DNA of 64,000 nt from Malachius bipustulatus (GCA_910589415.1 OU342630.1:47090012-47154011); one strand, 5' to 3'. Positions 23,901-36,743 are shown, counted from the stretch's first letter. The notes: generated by a model not told the origin, from the sequence alone. Numbers and translations: made by a program.

Positions 23901-26900
23901 CAAGCTTTTTGATTCTATATCTATACTTCTTCTTAGGAGGAAAAAAAGTAGCAATGCTCTTAATTTCTAGGATATTTGTGTTAGGGATGACGAATCAGAA
24001 AGTCCCAGAGAAAAAGGAAGGACGGCATCACTTAATGACCGTTAGAATTTTACTATAGATTAAATAGTGTGACCTCATTTTAGGTTCTTTAGAAGAACAT
24101 CATTAAATATTTTCAACCTGACAAAACTGCTTTCTCACAAATGAGCTATAAATAAACACATCGTCTTATCTCCGCACTACGTTTAAATGACAGGTGAAGG
24201 TGAAACGGCCTTCAAGGGACCTTTCAAGATGAGAATTTAAAACTAGTGGTCATTATGTTGTGATGATTCTAAAAAATTTTAAACACTTTTCAGAAAGGTT
24301 ACGATAGTAGACAACTCATGGTGACATGCTTTGTTTGCTTATGGGGAACTAGACTATCAGGATATCTTTTATACAGAATAATCAAAATCGGAAGGGATAA
24401 ACAATTTGAAGACAAGAAGAGCAATAATATTCGATTTGCAATATTTTGGACTTTTCAGGTAATTTTTTTTAACATAAGAGAAGATTTAGATAAACTTATC
24501 TCTTGAATTTATTTCAGGCTATATGGGTTTACATAGTAAGTCTTCCAGTAATTATAATCAACTCACCTCGACACGCAATCCCAAAAAGTCCAAAGACAAT
24601 GACGACTTTAGATTCAACAGGTACTTGTCTTTTCGTTGTCGGTTTCCTGGCTGAAACTTACGCCGATCTGCAAAAGTTCTCGTTCAGGCAAGATCCGGTG
24701 AATCAAGGGAAGTGGTGTAACGATGGTAAGAAGTTTAAAATTTTAATTGCCGCTGTATAGGTAGAAGATGCTCCATCAACTTTGAATTAACTCTTCATTC
24801 ACTAAGCAAATAATACTTTCGGCGAAGAATAATCGCTCACCAAAATTCTGCCTGATTTTGATTGGGGATAAATTTCGATATTCCCAAGGGATTACGATTT
24901 TGTTTGCGTATGTCATAGCAGTCCTATCCATTATTCCTCTGCTTTGTTGGATCTAAACTGAAAGAATTGCAAATAAATTTTCTAGAATGTGATGTATATG
25001 AAGACGTGCAAAATCATTCAGCGCAGTTTCGATGCTCCAGATTTCCAAATAAATTTTTCTTCTAGTAAGTTCTGATGAGCCAATTTTGAAACTTGATGTC
25101 TCATTTCGATATGGTTTTCAAATTTTCAATTTGACACCTGATTTACAGGATAACTTTTCCTCTTCGATCTATTTTTGAGACTTCAAGACGAGCTCAAATA
25201 TTGAAGCTAACTTCAGGTAAAAAGATTCCAGGATTATAATTACCTAACTCAGAATCAACATAAAAAGCAAAATAATTCATAAAAAATTACTCAAATTTGA
25301 ATTTCTTATGAAAACCGGTTTTGGAAGGAAAATTTAATCAAAATATGTTTGTCCTAAGTAAATTATCATCCGTGGATATTTTTTGCCTGAAGTTTCAGCT
25401 TTAATCTGAGTCCTAAGTTTCAAAAATCGGTCAGAGAGGAAAAAAACTATCATTGCAACAGCGGATAGTTGATTTTTTCAGATTACTCTGTAAATACATG
25501 CGTTGAATCGAAAAGTTCAAAGCAGTTTCGAGGAGACATCAAGATTCAAAATTTGCTTAACAGAAGCATCGAAATTGCTGAGTGATTTTGTTGACAAAAT
25601 TTGTTTGTAGTTTTTTAAGTTCAAATCCAACGAATCAGAAAAAAAGGGTGCTGACAAGCAAAAACAAAATCGAAATCCCTTGGTGCTATCAAAAGTTATC
25701 CCCAATTAAAATAATGTAAAATGTGGCTCATTAGTTATTAATTGATGGTTAATCTTTGCATTAATGGATGATTAGTTCAAGATCAATGGCGCAGCTTCTT
25801 CATAAATCAATGCGATTTGAATTTTTTTGTTAGGATTATGGAGACTATCTCGCCATCCAAATTATTTTGGCGAAATGGTGTTATGGTGGGGGATTTTCGT
25901 CGTATCCTTGAACGTCCTCGAGGGAATAGAATGGATTGCAATTATGTCTCCTTTGTTTACCACTTTAATAATATTGTTCCTGTCGGGAATGCCTCCATTA
26001 GAAAGGTCTTCAGATGAAAAATATCGAGAGTAAGTACTATTATCATGCATTTTATCATATATTATCACAATAAAGAATCGTATATGTGTGCATAAGTCGC
26101 TGAAGTTGTGCTTCTCAAGAAAAACATTTAAAGTTCTACATTTTCTTTCTAAACTTATCGCCAGCTACCGTCGCTTTCTTCTTCGCTTTCTATGATTGGC
26201 TACCGCTGCGTGTCGGTTCTCTCTCACCTCAGTTAATACTCAACTAATAGGCTCGTGAGATAATTCTAGAATTTTAGGAAACATTCTACTCTGTTTTCTA
26301 GGGTAAGGGACCTAAATGATGAAAAATTACACTTTTAAGCTTGTAATTCCACTTATTCATTTACCAACTTATGAATAAAGAAGATAATTAAGGTTGAACC
26401 TCTTATTATCCACTTGGAAATACATAAGTCTATTTTCTGCAACAAATGGAGTATTAAATTCAGAAAATTCTAGATTTTATTCATATAGTTATTGTTGAAC
26501 GTTAAGAGCTGTTTCGCTTATTTAATTTGATACATTTTTGAATTTTCCTAGTTACGCCTTCCTCTTTGAAGTGTTCCGGGGCAATCAAACGTTATAATCT
26601 GAAATGACCGACCATATAATGTGTAAGAAATTTGAAATAAATATTTGTCTAAAAACTTGACTTACCCACCTATTTAAATAAATCTAACTCGGGGATAATA
26701 ATGACAATGAATTGATTCTAAAATAATATTGTAAAAATTATGATTGTATTGATGCACATTAACAAGAAAAAATTTATAATATACTTATAATAATATTTAT
26801 AATTAGAGCTTTTAGAGGGTTGAGTGTAATATTACTTGGTGTGAGTGCCCTGGATAAATTATGACTTTTTTGGAAACTCTCCCGTAAACATAATTCTCAT

Positions 26901-29900
26901 AACTGGAACTTCGATCATGAGCGAGAAGTGCAGACAAAAAATAAATAATAAAAACAAAATAGTATGAGAACGACAGTCAAAATGGCAACATAGTATTGGG
27001 GAGACCGAAAATTGATCAAAATCAATTTTTTTACGAATCCTGACTTGATAGGATTGTTGGTTATACAGGCTGTCCCATTTTAATGTCCCATCCCGGATAA
27101 CTTTTGTCAGTGACCTTGAATCAAAAATTGTTTGGTACAAAAGTTGTACAACTTGGAGGGGGACATTCGATGGCACTAATATTTTTGACCTTGGGTACAA
27201 GGTTCAAGGTCATTCAAGGTCAACTTTGTTTTTTTAAATGGAACTTTCTATTTTTGACATCGGCAATCGATTGCGCGTGAAAAAATATGAGACTTTTGTC
27301 TGAAACTTTTTTTCTGAAAAAGCAAATTTAATCGACTTATGCAGCTGCCAAAATTAAAAATTTTTAAGCTTTGTGAATTTTTAACTCGAGAATGGTAGCT
27401 TTCTAAGAAAATCCGCCAGAGACAAAAAGTGCTTGGACTTGCGCAAAGAACCGTCACGAATTTTCTTGAACACAGGCGCTGAGAACAGAGTTTTCGTTAA
27501 TTTTGAGGTATTTGTACCGAATGAAAAATTAAACTTTTCTTGATGAAAAATCTAACTTGTGGTTCTCTTCTAAACCATTCTCGACTTGAAAATTGAAAAA
27601 TTTAAAAATTTTGAATTTTGAAGGCTAAATTAATTGAGAAAATTTGCGTTTTCAGAAAAAAAGTTTCAGACAAAAGTCTCATATTTTTTCACGCGCAATC
27701 GATTTCCGATGTCAAAAATAGAAAGTTCCATTTAAAAAAACAGAGTTGACCTTGAATGACCTTGAACCTTGTACCCAAGGTCAAAAGTATCAGTGCCATC
27801 GAATGTCACCCTCCAAGTTGTACAACTTTTGTACCAAACAATTTTTGTTTCAAGGTCACTGACAAAAGTTATCCGGGGTGGGACATTGAAATGGGACACC
27901 CTGTATAATCCATGCAGCATTGATAGAAACATAATACAAAATGCGGTGTTACAAAAACAAAGTAATTGTTGTAAGTATTGGAACTATTTCGCTTGTGGAA
28001 CATTCTGCATATTCCGATTGTTGCGTTTACATTTTAGCTGTTACGGTTCCCCGTTACGTTTTTTTTGCCAAGGAGGTAAAAATCCGTTATGGATACCCTT
28101 ACTCCTGTAAGGGTTATGTGGGACTCTCACCCACTAAAAACCCCTCCTTGTGCTGCACCTGGCGTCTTCTTCGATGCAAGCGTTTGCAGTCAGGGGTTGC
28201 CCTTTTACTGCGTATTCTCCAGGGTTGGTCGTCTCCGGGTTTTGGATGCTGCTCTGGCAGCGGCTGCGTCTCCGCGCCTTGGTGTTGGGTCGCCACCTGG
28301 GGCCTTCGTCTGGGTCTTGACCTTGGTCGTCGGCCGGGGTTCATGGAGGGGGCTGCCCTTCTTGAGCGTCCGGTGGTCTTCCTGGGGGTCCGCCCTGGCT
28401 CGTCTGCAGGATGGACTTCGGTCTCCGGTGCTTCCGCTGCGTCTCCTCGTCGTAGTCGCAGGCGGCTCTAACGAGGGGATTGGGGTGGTCGCTGGCTGTG
28501 GCGAAGGTCCTCTCGGCTTGCCCCCGGATGAATTCATTCAGCCAGGGGATCTTCGTTTCCCGGTGGATCTGCTCGTTCCTGACGAACCAAGGAGCGTCCG
28601 TGGCCCACTGCAGCATCCTGCTCTGAACGACTTGGAGTCGGTTCAGGTGCGTTGCCGCAGCGTAGCCCCAGACGCTGCTCGCGTACGTCAGGGTTGGGCG
28701 GATGATCGACCTGTAGCAAAGAATTTTGTTCTTCAGCGACATCTTGCTGCGTCGGCAGAGCAAGGGGTTAAGCGAGCCCGCTATCTGCCTTGCTCTTTTC
28801 GCCATCTCCGTTGTATGTTTCTCCCAGGTGAGTTTCTTATCCAGAAATACATCCAGGTACTTCACCGAGTCCTTCCAGGGGATCTGCCTGTCGAAGATCT
28901 CGAGTTGACCTGACGGTGTCTTCCTGCGCCTGGTGAACAGGATTGCCGCGCTCTTCTCCGCGTTCACCTCTATCCTCCACTTGGAAAACTGCCCGTTACG
29001 TGTAATTCCGTTTCTCGTTTTATAGGGCAGTAATATAAGTGAGTCAGTATTTTTAGTTCCAAAAGTGAGCGGCGATTCGTTACAGATGACGTTTTAGTTG
29101 CTCTCTTTCTGCATAAGAATCGTTTCAAACCAATATTTCCTGGAACCATGCAAAAAATCGAACCACTGCATTTTCTTGGCTTCTCTCGTTATTTTGGAAC
29201 TGTTATGTGGAACCTATTACTATCTTTATCTTGGAACCGGAACAGCCGGGACTAGTAAGTGAAAATAACCATCTGGCACACCACTATAATATAATGCTAG
29301 TTAATGTTAATTATTAAGGTTGATTGAAAATGAAAAAATAAAAACAGTAGGAAAATTTGCAGAAAATAGTTCCACCTTCTTCGGGATATTCCGCAATAGT
29401 CAATAAAAATCTATTTATGCCAAATTGGACATTCGTATATAAGGCAACTATTTCATCAGAATGATATTAGTAGGTAGAGTTTAGGGAAAGGTAGCATCAG
29501 TGAGCCCGAATTATGTTCGTTTTTATCGGCAAAAGAAGTTTGAAATAGAAGTGGCTCAACTTAATGGAGATATACCTACGATTGTGTTTTGCAGGGCTCA
29601 TTTTTATGAGTTTTTCGGGATAATTATTATGAGATCATTTAAATTACCTTTTGAGTAAGTACATATACCTATAATACTGATACTTATAGGATGTTTCTTA
29701 CACCCCTTCCAGAAGAACGATTTTGCCAGAAAACTAAATATCCATATTCTCTACATTACGACGAATGATTTGAGCTTGAGCCTAATGTTATGGTACAATT
29801 TCATACCAACGCACTCGTGTTCGTTTATTTGTTTACATCAAATCTGACGGCTTCTCTTCCATCACTCCTTGATGCGTTCATGATCCAATTAACTTTCACT

Positions 29901-30195
29901 TGAATAAGAATAATTTTTAAATCAAAAAATTTATCCATGGCTCTCACGTTAAATAACATTGCTCTCCTCTCTTTAACTTTGTTATTTTTTCAGTGTTTCA
30001 GAATATCGTTACTATAAAAGTTCCACATCTCCACTGATACCCATTCCTCCAGCGATCTACGAGGAAGTTCCGCAATTTCTCAAGTTCATCATCTGCTGCG
30101 AATATCCGATCTACAATTCCCTAGACGAGAAAGCCAAACCCTCTCAAATAGTGAAGGAGTCTACGAGTGCCTCTTTGGCACCCTCGCAGACATAA
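20917..30195 (+). CDS. DUF1295 / steroid 5-alpha-reductase-fold membrane protein
   Basis: Multi-pass membrane protein of the DUF1295 family, related to the C-terminal domain of steroid 5-alpha-reductases and isoprenylcysteine methyltransferases; the substrate is unknown. Exons are 20917-21099, 24294-24458, 24518-24725, 25834-26029 and 29994-30195, all GT-AG with matching phases, giving 317 residues. Exon 1 reads [19 protein letters not shown] and [16 protein letters not shown]. Exon 2 has [14 protein letters not shown], and exon 3 [11 protein letters not shown] and [18 protein letters not shown]. Exon 4 carries the signature [14 protein letters not shown] (residues 186-199), the likely cofactor-binding motif, then WWGIF. 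Exon 5 gives [20 protein letters not shown]. Start: the only ATG matching the family's N-terminus; a splice acceptor-like TTTGTACAG at 20880 may join a 5' UTR exon. Introns 1 and 4 (3.2 and 4.0 kb) are filled with transposons. Confidence 0.93.
21738..23115. mobile_element. Decayed DNA transposon in intron 1
   Basis: Imperfect terminal inverted repeats of about 150 bp: AAAGCGTTTGCACACAATG at the left faces GTGCAAGCAAACGCTCT at the right, then CATGTCG, TAATTCC and GTGAAGTTAT match in order. Inside lie at least five copies, in both orientations, of a word like AGAACTAATCTAAGTCC (near 22210, 22430, 22475, 22597, 22690). No transposase is readable. Confidence 0.6.
27065..27903. mobile_element. TA-flanked fold-back element in intron 4
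   Basis: Begins CAGGCTGTCCCATTTTAATG and ends CATTGAAATGGGACACCCTG, TA on each side. The arms (about 270 bp) mirror TACAACTTGGAGG, GACCTTGGGTACAAGG and CGCGCAATCGATT. Non-coding; two related 113-codon frames, one on each strand, come from the symmetry. Confidence 0.85.
28060..28991 (-). mobile_element. 5'-truncated Jockey-like LINE with target duplication
   Basis: GC-rich insert on the minus strand, flanked by the direct repeat CCCGTTACGT (28050-28059 and 28992-29001), a 10-bp target duplication. A run of T at 28060-28066 is its short poly(A) tail. The 5' part, including the reverse transcriptase core, is missing, as usual for aborted LINE insertions. It lies in antisense orientation in intron 4 of the DUF1295 gene. 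Confidence 0.9.
28341..28991 (-). pseudogene. C-terminal part of LINE reverse transcriptase ORF
   Basis: Begins at the truncation point with [15 protein letters not shown], then [51 protein letters not shown] and [15 protein letters not shown], all typical of the thumb and C-terminal part of Jockey-clade ORF2 after the YADD site, which is absent. The frame is open to a stop at 28341, so the insertion is fairly young. It cannot be functional. Confidence 0.88.
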
Positions 30196-31217
30196 CTATA
30201 CCTCTACGCTAGTCAGGAGACTAGCACTAGTAATTCTGCCAACAAGATTCAGATTACAGCCCTGTAACGTCGACTTTATCGTTCCGACGTCACTATTATC
30301 AGTTTTCGTAAGACCTGTACATTGGCTATTTTTTACTGAAAATGTTGAACGATTTAAATTAATTTGTGATAAATGTCGTGAAGTAGAAGAGTCCATTACC
30401 TAGGCGGTGTGGACATAGCAAAAAGAAATCGAGAAAAAGAAAATTATATTTAACTGAAAATAATAATTGTTGAAGCTCATTATATTAGTAAGCAGATGCA
30501 AGTTTACATATTATAGATAATAGGTGTAAGTACCTATTTAGAATTTTGAAATAGTCTTTGATGTAAAAAACGTGGAAAACTAGAATAATATAAACGAAAA
30601 TAATTATGATACTAACGATTTTTAGACGAAATTTTTGGAAATCCTTGGGCTTGTTTTCAAATTGCTACAAATAACAAACCGATAATAATGCGTGCTATGA
30701 TAGGAAGCAGGTACGCTTTAAATTAATTACTCTTGTTCTGATTTTTTTTAAAAACCCTTTGACTTTGATTAAGTAATTTTTTTCTATGAGAGCGTTTTTT
30801 TGGATCTCTCTCACCATTGGGATGTGAAGTACCTACTACAAGAGATACAGGGTCGATGAAATTAGAGAAAAGATGCACAATTTTATGCTTATTGAGAATT
30901 TGAAATAAAATTTAGGTTAATTTCAATCGTTGTTGAAATATTCTGGAAAAACAGAAGAGAAGAGTTGAGATTTTCTGATTTCAAAATGAAAATCAGTGGG
31001 TTCTATGGCTCAAGTTCATCATTGATCTCATGCCAACGACAGGAGAAAAAAAAACTGCTGAAAGCATAGATGGCCATTTCGCTTTTATTGGAGCTCATGC
31101 ATGGGCATGCCGCTTCAGCAAGTGTAGATACCTAAGTCACCTTTTGCATCAGATCAGTTGACTACTTATCCAGAAAATTCACTCGGAACTAAGGGATTTA
31201 CAATCAGTAGCAACATA
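30196..31217. other. Downstream of the DUF1295 gene; no further gene
   Basis: Contains the 3' UTR, without a clear AATAAA, and at 30843-30960 another copy of the dispersed GATACAGGGTCGATGAAATT module. The open frames at 30167-30403 overlap the last exon in other frames and are shadows. Confidence 0.4.
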
Positions 31218-31219
31218 TA

Positions 31220-32838
31220 CAGGGTTAGAACTATTTAAAGGGCTACTACATCCTACACCATTGAAGATACGAAGTCGGTTAAATTAGAGAAAAGTTGCGC
31301 TATTTTGTGGCCATCTCGAATCTGTCAAAACATGCAAAATAGCTGTGACCGTTCTTGAAATATCCTTAAAAAACGGAAAAATCGAGAAATCTTATTTTTG
31401 CCATATACAGGGTGTCCCAGCTTATTCGAAGCGGTCTCTGTAGGCCAAACGATGGACTTTTTCAAAAAACTTTTTGAAAATTCAAGTACAGGATCACAAT
31501 GGCCATAATTTAAAATTATTTTGGAGTATACAGAGTGTCCCATATGACAGTGGCATATCAAAGTTATGTTTTTTTAAATGGAATGCTCCAATGTTATTGC
31601 ATTTTTAGATTGTCTGAGAAGAGAAAATAAGATTGACTTTTACAGTTGGTGTTTAAATTCAGAAGTTTTTGAGTTATAAACAAGTGAAAATCGTCATTTT
31701 TCAAGTTCAAAGCCCTGTACAACGAAAACGGCTGAAGATAGAGAAAAACGGCTTACATGTCCCTATTTTACTTTTTCATGTACTATCCTATCATGTAGAT
31801 GAAATGTTTATACAGGGTGATAAAAAATTTGGAAAATTCTGAGATTTCTCCACGCGTCGCCAAATAAAAAAATCAAAGAAAGTAAAAATTTTTCTATACC
31901 ATAGGATAGTACATACAAAGTTAAAATAGGGACATGTAAGCCGTTTTTCTCTATCTTCAGCCGTTTTCGTTTACAGGGCTTTGAACTTGAAAAATGACGA
32001 TTTTCACTTGTTTATAACTCAAAAACTTCTGAATGAACTCAAAAAATTCTGAATGCTATTTTCTCAGAAAATATTTTCTATAAGTAAGTAATTTTAAAGC
32101 CCTGTAAAAGCCAATTCTATTTTCTCTTCTCAGACAATCTAAAAATGCAATAACATAGGAGCATTCGATTAAAAAAAAACATACCTTTGATATGCCACTG
32201 TCATATGGGACACTCTGTATACTCCAAAATAATTTTAAATTATGGCCATTGTGATCCTGTACTTGAATTTGCAAAAAATTTTTTGGAAAAAATCAATCGT
32301 TTGGCCTACAGAGACCGCTTCGAATAAGCTGGGACACCCTGTATATCTTCCTTACAATAATTGGGATTAATAAATAATTTTTCGTAGGCTTACATAAGCC
32401 GTTATGAGCTATTCATCTGACGTTTCAATAATTTTCAAAGCCGACTAGATCCCAGAGTTTTCATAGTCAACTTTCGATTTTCTTATGGCCGCCATATTAT
32501 TTTGTTATGTCGTTCGATAAGAAAAAAAAAAAAATAAACTTCAGAAAAAAAATTGGAAAATTTTTCTTCTTTTTTCAAAGAAAAACAGAACATTTTTCGC
32601 TGAAATAGGTCAATATGGAGTCATACTGCTTGCCTTATAGTTTTTTAATGTCTCTATATGATATTCGGTCTAAAAAGTTGTCTTTTTTAAGAAAAAAAAG
32701 AAATACAAAAATTTTTGAAATTAACTTTTTGAAGTTTATTAATTTTTGGTTTCCATTATTTTTTTCATACCGAAATAAATAAAAAAAACAACGGTTTAGG
32801 AAATCCCTGTAGTGACCCTTTAAATAGTTCTAACCCTG
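31220..32838. mobile_element. Outer TA-flanked element, CAGGGTTAGAAC termini
   Basis: Begins CAGGGTTAGAACTATTTAAA and ends TTTAAATAGTTCTAACCCTG with TA duplications (31218-31219, 32839-32840). The inverted termini match for about 35 bp and then the arms diverge. It hosts the complete fold-back element 31408-32341. Its left part includes the GATACGAAGTCGGTTAAATT module. Non-autonomous. Confidence 0.85.
31408..32341. mobile_element. Inner fold-back element nested in 31220-32838
   Basis: Begins CAGGGTGTCCCAGCTTATTC and ends GAATAAGCTGGGACACCCTG, TA on both sides. The arms run nearly to the centre (about 31860) and mirror GAAGCGGTCTCTGTAGG, TCCCATATGACAGTGGCATA and CGGCTTACATGTCCCTATT. A second terminus-like word, TACAGAGTGTCCCATATGA, lies within each arm on the same axis. 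No coding sequence. Confidence 0.88.
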
Positions 32839-32842
32839 TATA

Positions 32843-33940
32843 TTGAAGTTTCTGGATGGATCGTATAAGATGTGGTGTAGTGCACCTATCCAAAGCTCTG
32901 GATGACGTTATATGAGTCACTCGGAAAACATGTCTGTTCCTATTACCATCAGCCTCACATTAACCACGAATTTGCGGTTTCAAGCTTTGACCCTTGCTGC
33001 ACGATGAAAATGATGAAAATGAGAGGCACGGTGTTTAATATTTTTCTGATATGGCAGGAAGACTCTTTTTCCCAAGTTTGAGTTATAAAATAAATTATCC
33101 CCGTGCAAAATAGAAAAAATAATCAGGAAATCCAAGTGAAATATTGTTGCAGACATAAAACACATGTAAAAATTAAGTTAACTTGAATATCTAGAATAAA
33201 CAGAAAACATTTTTATTATTCATGAGTACAATAAACAGGCCGTGATGAAAGATTTTTTCTCATTACTCAAACGCGATGTGTGATCTAAATATACTGTGTG
33301 CCGCCTATGATCTAAATTTACTTACCTAAAACAACTGTATATGCACTGGAAGTAAAGAGTTAACAACAAGAGGAAAATATTGTTTATTTTCATTTCATGA
33401 AAGACTTTCGCCTTTTCTCAGTGTTAATTGAGGAATTCTGCGAAAATAAATTATAATAATAGTTGTGATACTTATTTAAAAACAAAAGAAAATTCAACTA
33501 AATCGATCTTACATTATCGATATAATGTGCATTGAGGGTTAGCTTTGAAGTTTGTGGACACAAAACACATGGAAACTCCGTTTGAAATTTTCGAAGAATA
33601 ATAATTGTTAGGATAAGCATAATATTATGTAGTAAATTTTTGTCACAAATTTTATACTTTAATTACATTTACAGTCTATGAGCTAGCGAAGTTCTTAAAC
33701 CAACTAATTTCTTAATAGTAAATCTTATAAATGCAACAATTTTGAGGATAATTTTACAAAAAGATATCTCAAGAACCGTTTTTTTTTTTGTACAGAACTC
33801 AGCTTTTGTAGGTACATGTTTTATTATTGATATTAGCTATACTTTTTTAAAATCAATTCAGTTTCTTTGATGTGCCATTTGCAGCGATCTCAGGAATGAG
33901 AGAAGTTTTTTGCACTTAATTTTCGGACACGCATTTTTTG
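32843..33940. other. AT-rich intergenic DNA, no gene
   Basis: Nothing recognisable; open frames are short and low-complexity. Confidence 0.4.
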
Positions 33941-34395
33941 AAACATCCAAAGCGAGTTTTTCATCGTAAATGGCCGTTTTTCTCGAAAACGGCACACGTT
34001 GGCAATTATGACCAAGAGTACCTTTTACCTATAGGTAGAAATATTGGCGGTGAAAATTGCGCTTTTAAAATGTCAATTTCCCCAGTGTCGTAGATATTAG
34101 GGGCAAAAAAACCTATATGCAACCCTAAAATCTCCGCGACTGGCATATGAAAAAAAAAATTAGCGTTAAAAAAGTAGCTAATATCATTGATAGGATCTAT
34201 ATAAAAGCTGAGTTCTGTTTCTTGTACGGTTCCGGAGATATCTTCAAAAAACTGGAAAAATAATCTTTTTTTTGACACCCTGTATATCGAAAACGGTGCA
34301 TTTTCGGACACACATTGATGAAAAATTATTTGTTTATTTTTGACCAAATAATTTAGGTGAAAATTTTTTTTCGTAATATTAAAGGTACACCCTGT
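33941..34395. repeat. Dispersed repeat module, copy 2
   Basis: Parallels 17745-18060 (AAGCGAGTTTTTCATCGTAA, CGAAAACGGCACACGTTGG, CAGTGTCGTAGATATTAGGG, AAAATCTCCGCGAC). Two transposon-end words follow in the same orientation: GACACCCTGTATATCG near 34276 and GTACACCCTGTACAAAG near 34385. Confidence 0.5.
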
Positions 34396-34851
34396 ACAAA
34401 GAGGGATTCTTTAATACGCTACTTTTGTAGGTAATTCATGTAGGTATACATAGAATTATTTATTTGTTTGAGAAGCATTATGAAGCAAAGCCATTTTCCA
34501 CGCAAAGTACAATTGAATCGGTGAGTGCAAAAATAGTACAAGTCCAAAATTGACATTTTTAACTGGAATAGCCAATCGCTTTAAAATTCCTCCCTCTATC
34601 AAATGAGCCTAACAACAGTACGCTAACAAGCCGCTGCATCGATGTGAGAGCGAGGTATTTCCAGCGCTGAGCGAAAAAATAGTACAAGTCCGGACATGTA
34701 CTGTTTTTAAACTCAATGGTGAATCCCGTTGATCCTCACTATCCACACAGCGGACCTGCGCTCGCATATTTATTAGTGATTCGCGATTCGTTTATTTTCA
34801 TTGCACATTGTGTGGAATACACGTGTTTCCAATATTTTCTCTGCAGTTAAA

Positions 34852-36743
34852 ATGTCTGACCATAGTTTTGAGGAAGAAACTACAACTAGCAGTAGAAAAA
34901 GGAAAAGAAACTTAAGTGATTGGAAAGGAAACCAGCGAAAATTAGCGAGACAAGAAGGCCGTGAATATATTACCCAGAAAGGGGTAAGAGTTCCAGAAAA
35001 AACTGTTGGGCCTTCATGCACGTGAGTTACTACATAACTTATTTATTAATATGAATAGGTATGAATACGAATAGGTATTATAAAATAAAAAATTTTAGGT
35101 GTAAACAGAAATGTATGGATAGCTTAAGTAACCAAGAAAAAATTGAAATAATGTCGAAGTTATACAAAAATAAGCCAAAAAATGAACAAGACACGTTCCT
35201 TCAGGGACTTATGGAAATAAAACCTATCCAAAGACGTAGAAATAGGCTTGCAGAACCTGCTATGGAAAGAGGTGCAAATTTTGTTTATTTTATGTTAAAC
35301 CATAACAATCGCGTTCCAGTGTGCAAAAAAGCGTTTATGAGTCTTTACGCCGTATCACATTGTAGAATTCAGCGTCTAAATACACTGCTTCTCGCAGGAA
35401 AATCTCCAAGAGATTTGAGAGGCATACACAACAACAGACCTCGTGCCATAGGGGTTGAGTGCATTCAAAAAATAAAAAATCATATAGAGTCATTTCCTGT
35501 GAAAAGTACCCACTATTCTAATAAAACTCTGAATTATTTGGATGCAAATTTAAATGTTAAAATAATGCACGATCTTTTTATAAAAAAACATCAAGACTTA
35601 CTAGGAGTAGTAAAGTATGAATTTTTTCTTAAATACTTCAATGAAAACTATGGACTTAGGTTTGGAAGGTGTCAAGTTGATGTTTGCTCGGAATGCGAAA
35701 GATTAAACGCAAAAATTAAGGACAAAAATCTCAATGACAACGCGAAGCGTGTAGCCGTGGCCGAATTGATGATTCACAAAAGACGTGCTAAGAAGTTCTA
35801 TACAAAATTGAAAGAGGTAGAAGATATGTGCAAAGAACGACCTGAAGTTATGGGTATTACATTCGATTATATTCAGAATCTACCTCTACCCAATATTCCA
35901 GTGCAGGAAATATTTTACTATAGACAACTTTGGGTATATGCCTTTGAAATACACAATCTGAAAAACAACACCGGACACTTCTATATTTATCATGAAGGTC
36001 AGGCCCTAAAAGGTCCAAATGAAGTATGTTCATTTCTTTATGATTATATTAAAAATCATATTCCTGATGAAATAACAGAGTTGCATCTTTTTTCTGATAG
36101 TTGTCCTGGGCAGAATCGAAACAACACTATGGTACGATTTCTTCTTTCACTGCAAGGTACGAATCGCTTTAAAAAAATTTACCATTATTTTCCTATTCGT
36201 GGGCATTCGTTTCTGCCGTGTGACAGGGACTTTGGCACGGTTAAAAAGGTTGTAAGGAAGTATGACAGAATTTATATTCCTCAAGAATACGAAAATATGA
36301 TAAAGGCTGCTAGAAAACTAATACCTTTTATAGTACAAGAGATTCGTCATTGTGATATTCTGGACTTTAAAAGCTGGTGGCCCCTTAGCTATAAAAAAAC
36401 TTGTTCGACTGTGGTACGTGAAAGTGGTGGCAGTAAGAGATCAGAAAAGTTTGCCATATCAAATTACAGACAATTTTTGTTTGACAGTAACACACCTGGG
36501 TACTTGACAGCTTGGGATTACATTGGGGGTTTACAGTCTTACAGTTTCAAACTTTTAAAGCAAAATGTGGAAAGTCCCCCTCTCCCAGTAGCAAAGGCGT
36601 ATAATGAACCGGTTCCAATCAACTTAAAAAAAATTATCGACATAAAAAAAGTTATGTCATACATTACCGGGGAAGACCTGGAGTTCTACTATCATATCAC
36701 GTCGTGGAAGACAACTAATAATGAAACTGAGAACGACTTTTGA
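34852..36743 (+). CDS. DUF7869-like putative transposase, two exons, 604 aa
   Basis: Exon 1 (34852-35021) joins exon 2 (35099-36743) across a 77-bp GT-AG intron in matching phase. The N-terminus is charged with a nuclear-signal-like SRKRKRN (14-20). A small cysteine cluster spans the splice (C56, C58, C62), and a second is CX4CX2C at 248-256 (RCQVDVCSECE). The central part shows three acidic motifs in RNase H-like order: ITFDYIQNLPLP (D313), LHLFSDSCPGQNRNN (D390) and GHSFLPCDRDFG (D432/D434). From memory this matches the widespread invertebrate family labelled DUF7869, usually left uncharacterised; I infer a DDE-type recombinase. The frame is intact, and the gene sits inside matching terminal inverted repeats. 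The first ATG at 34801 is probably too early; the one at 34852 follows a better context. Confidence 0.8.

Noticed and set aside
27769..28110. A 113-codon frame related to a minus-strand frame at 26859-27200
   Set aside because: Both come from mirrored arms of the fold-back 27065-27903 and run out into unrelated DNA.
28089..28913. A 274-codon plus-strand open frame, and other long frames in the same stretch
   Set aside because: They lie antisense or out of frame to the GC-rich LINE reverse transcriptase on the minus strand, which reads as a known protein; the others do not.
34801..34851. Upstream ATG that would add 17 residues to the DUF7869-like protein
   Set aside because: The extra residues look like untranslated sequence; the ATG at 34852 follows AGTTAAA and opens an acidic, serine-rich start.
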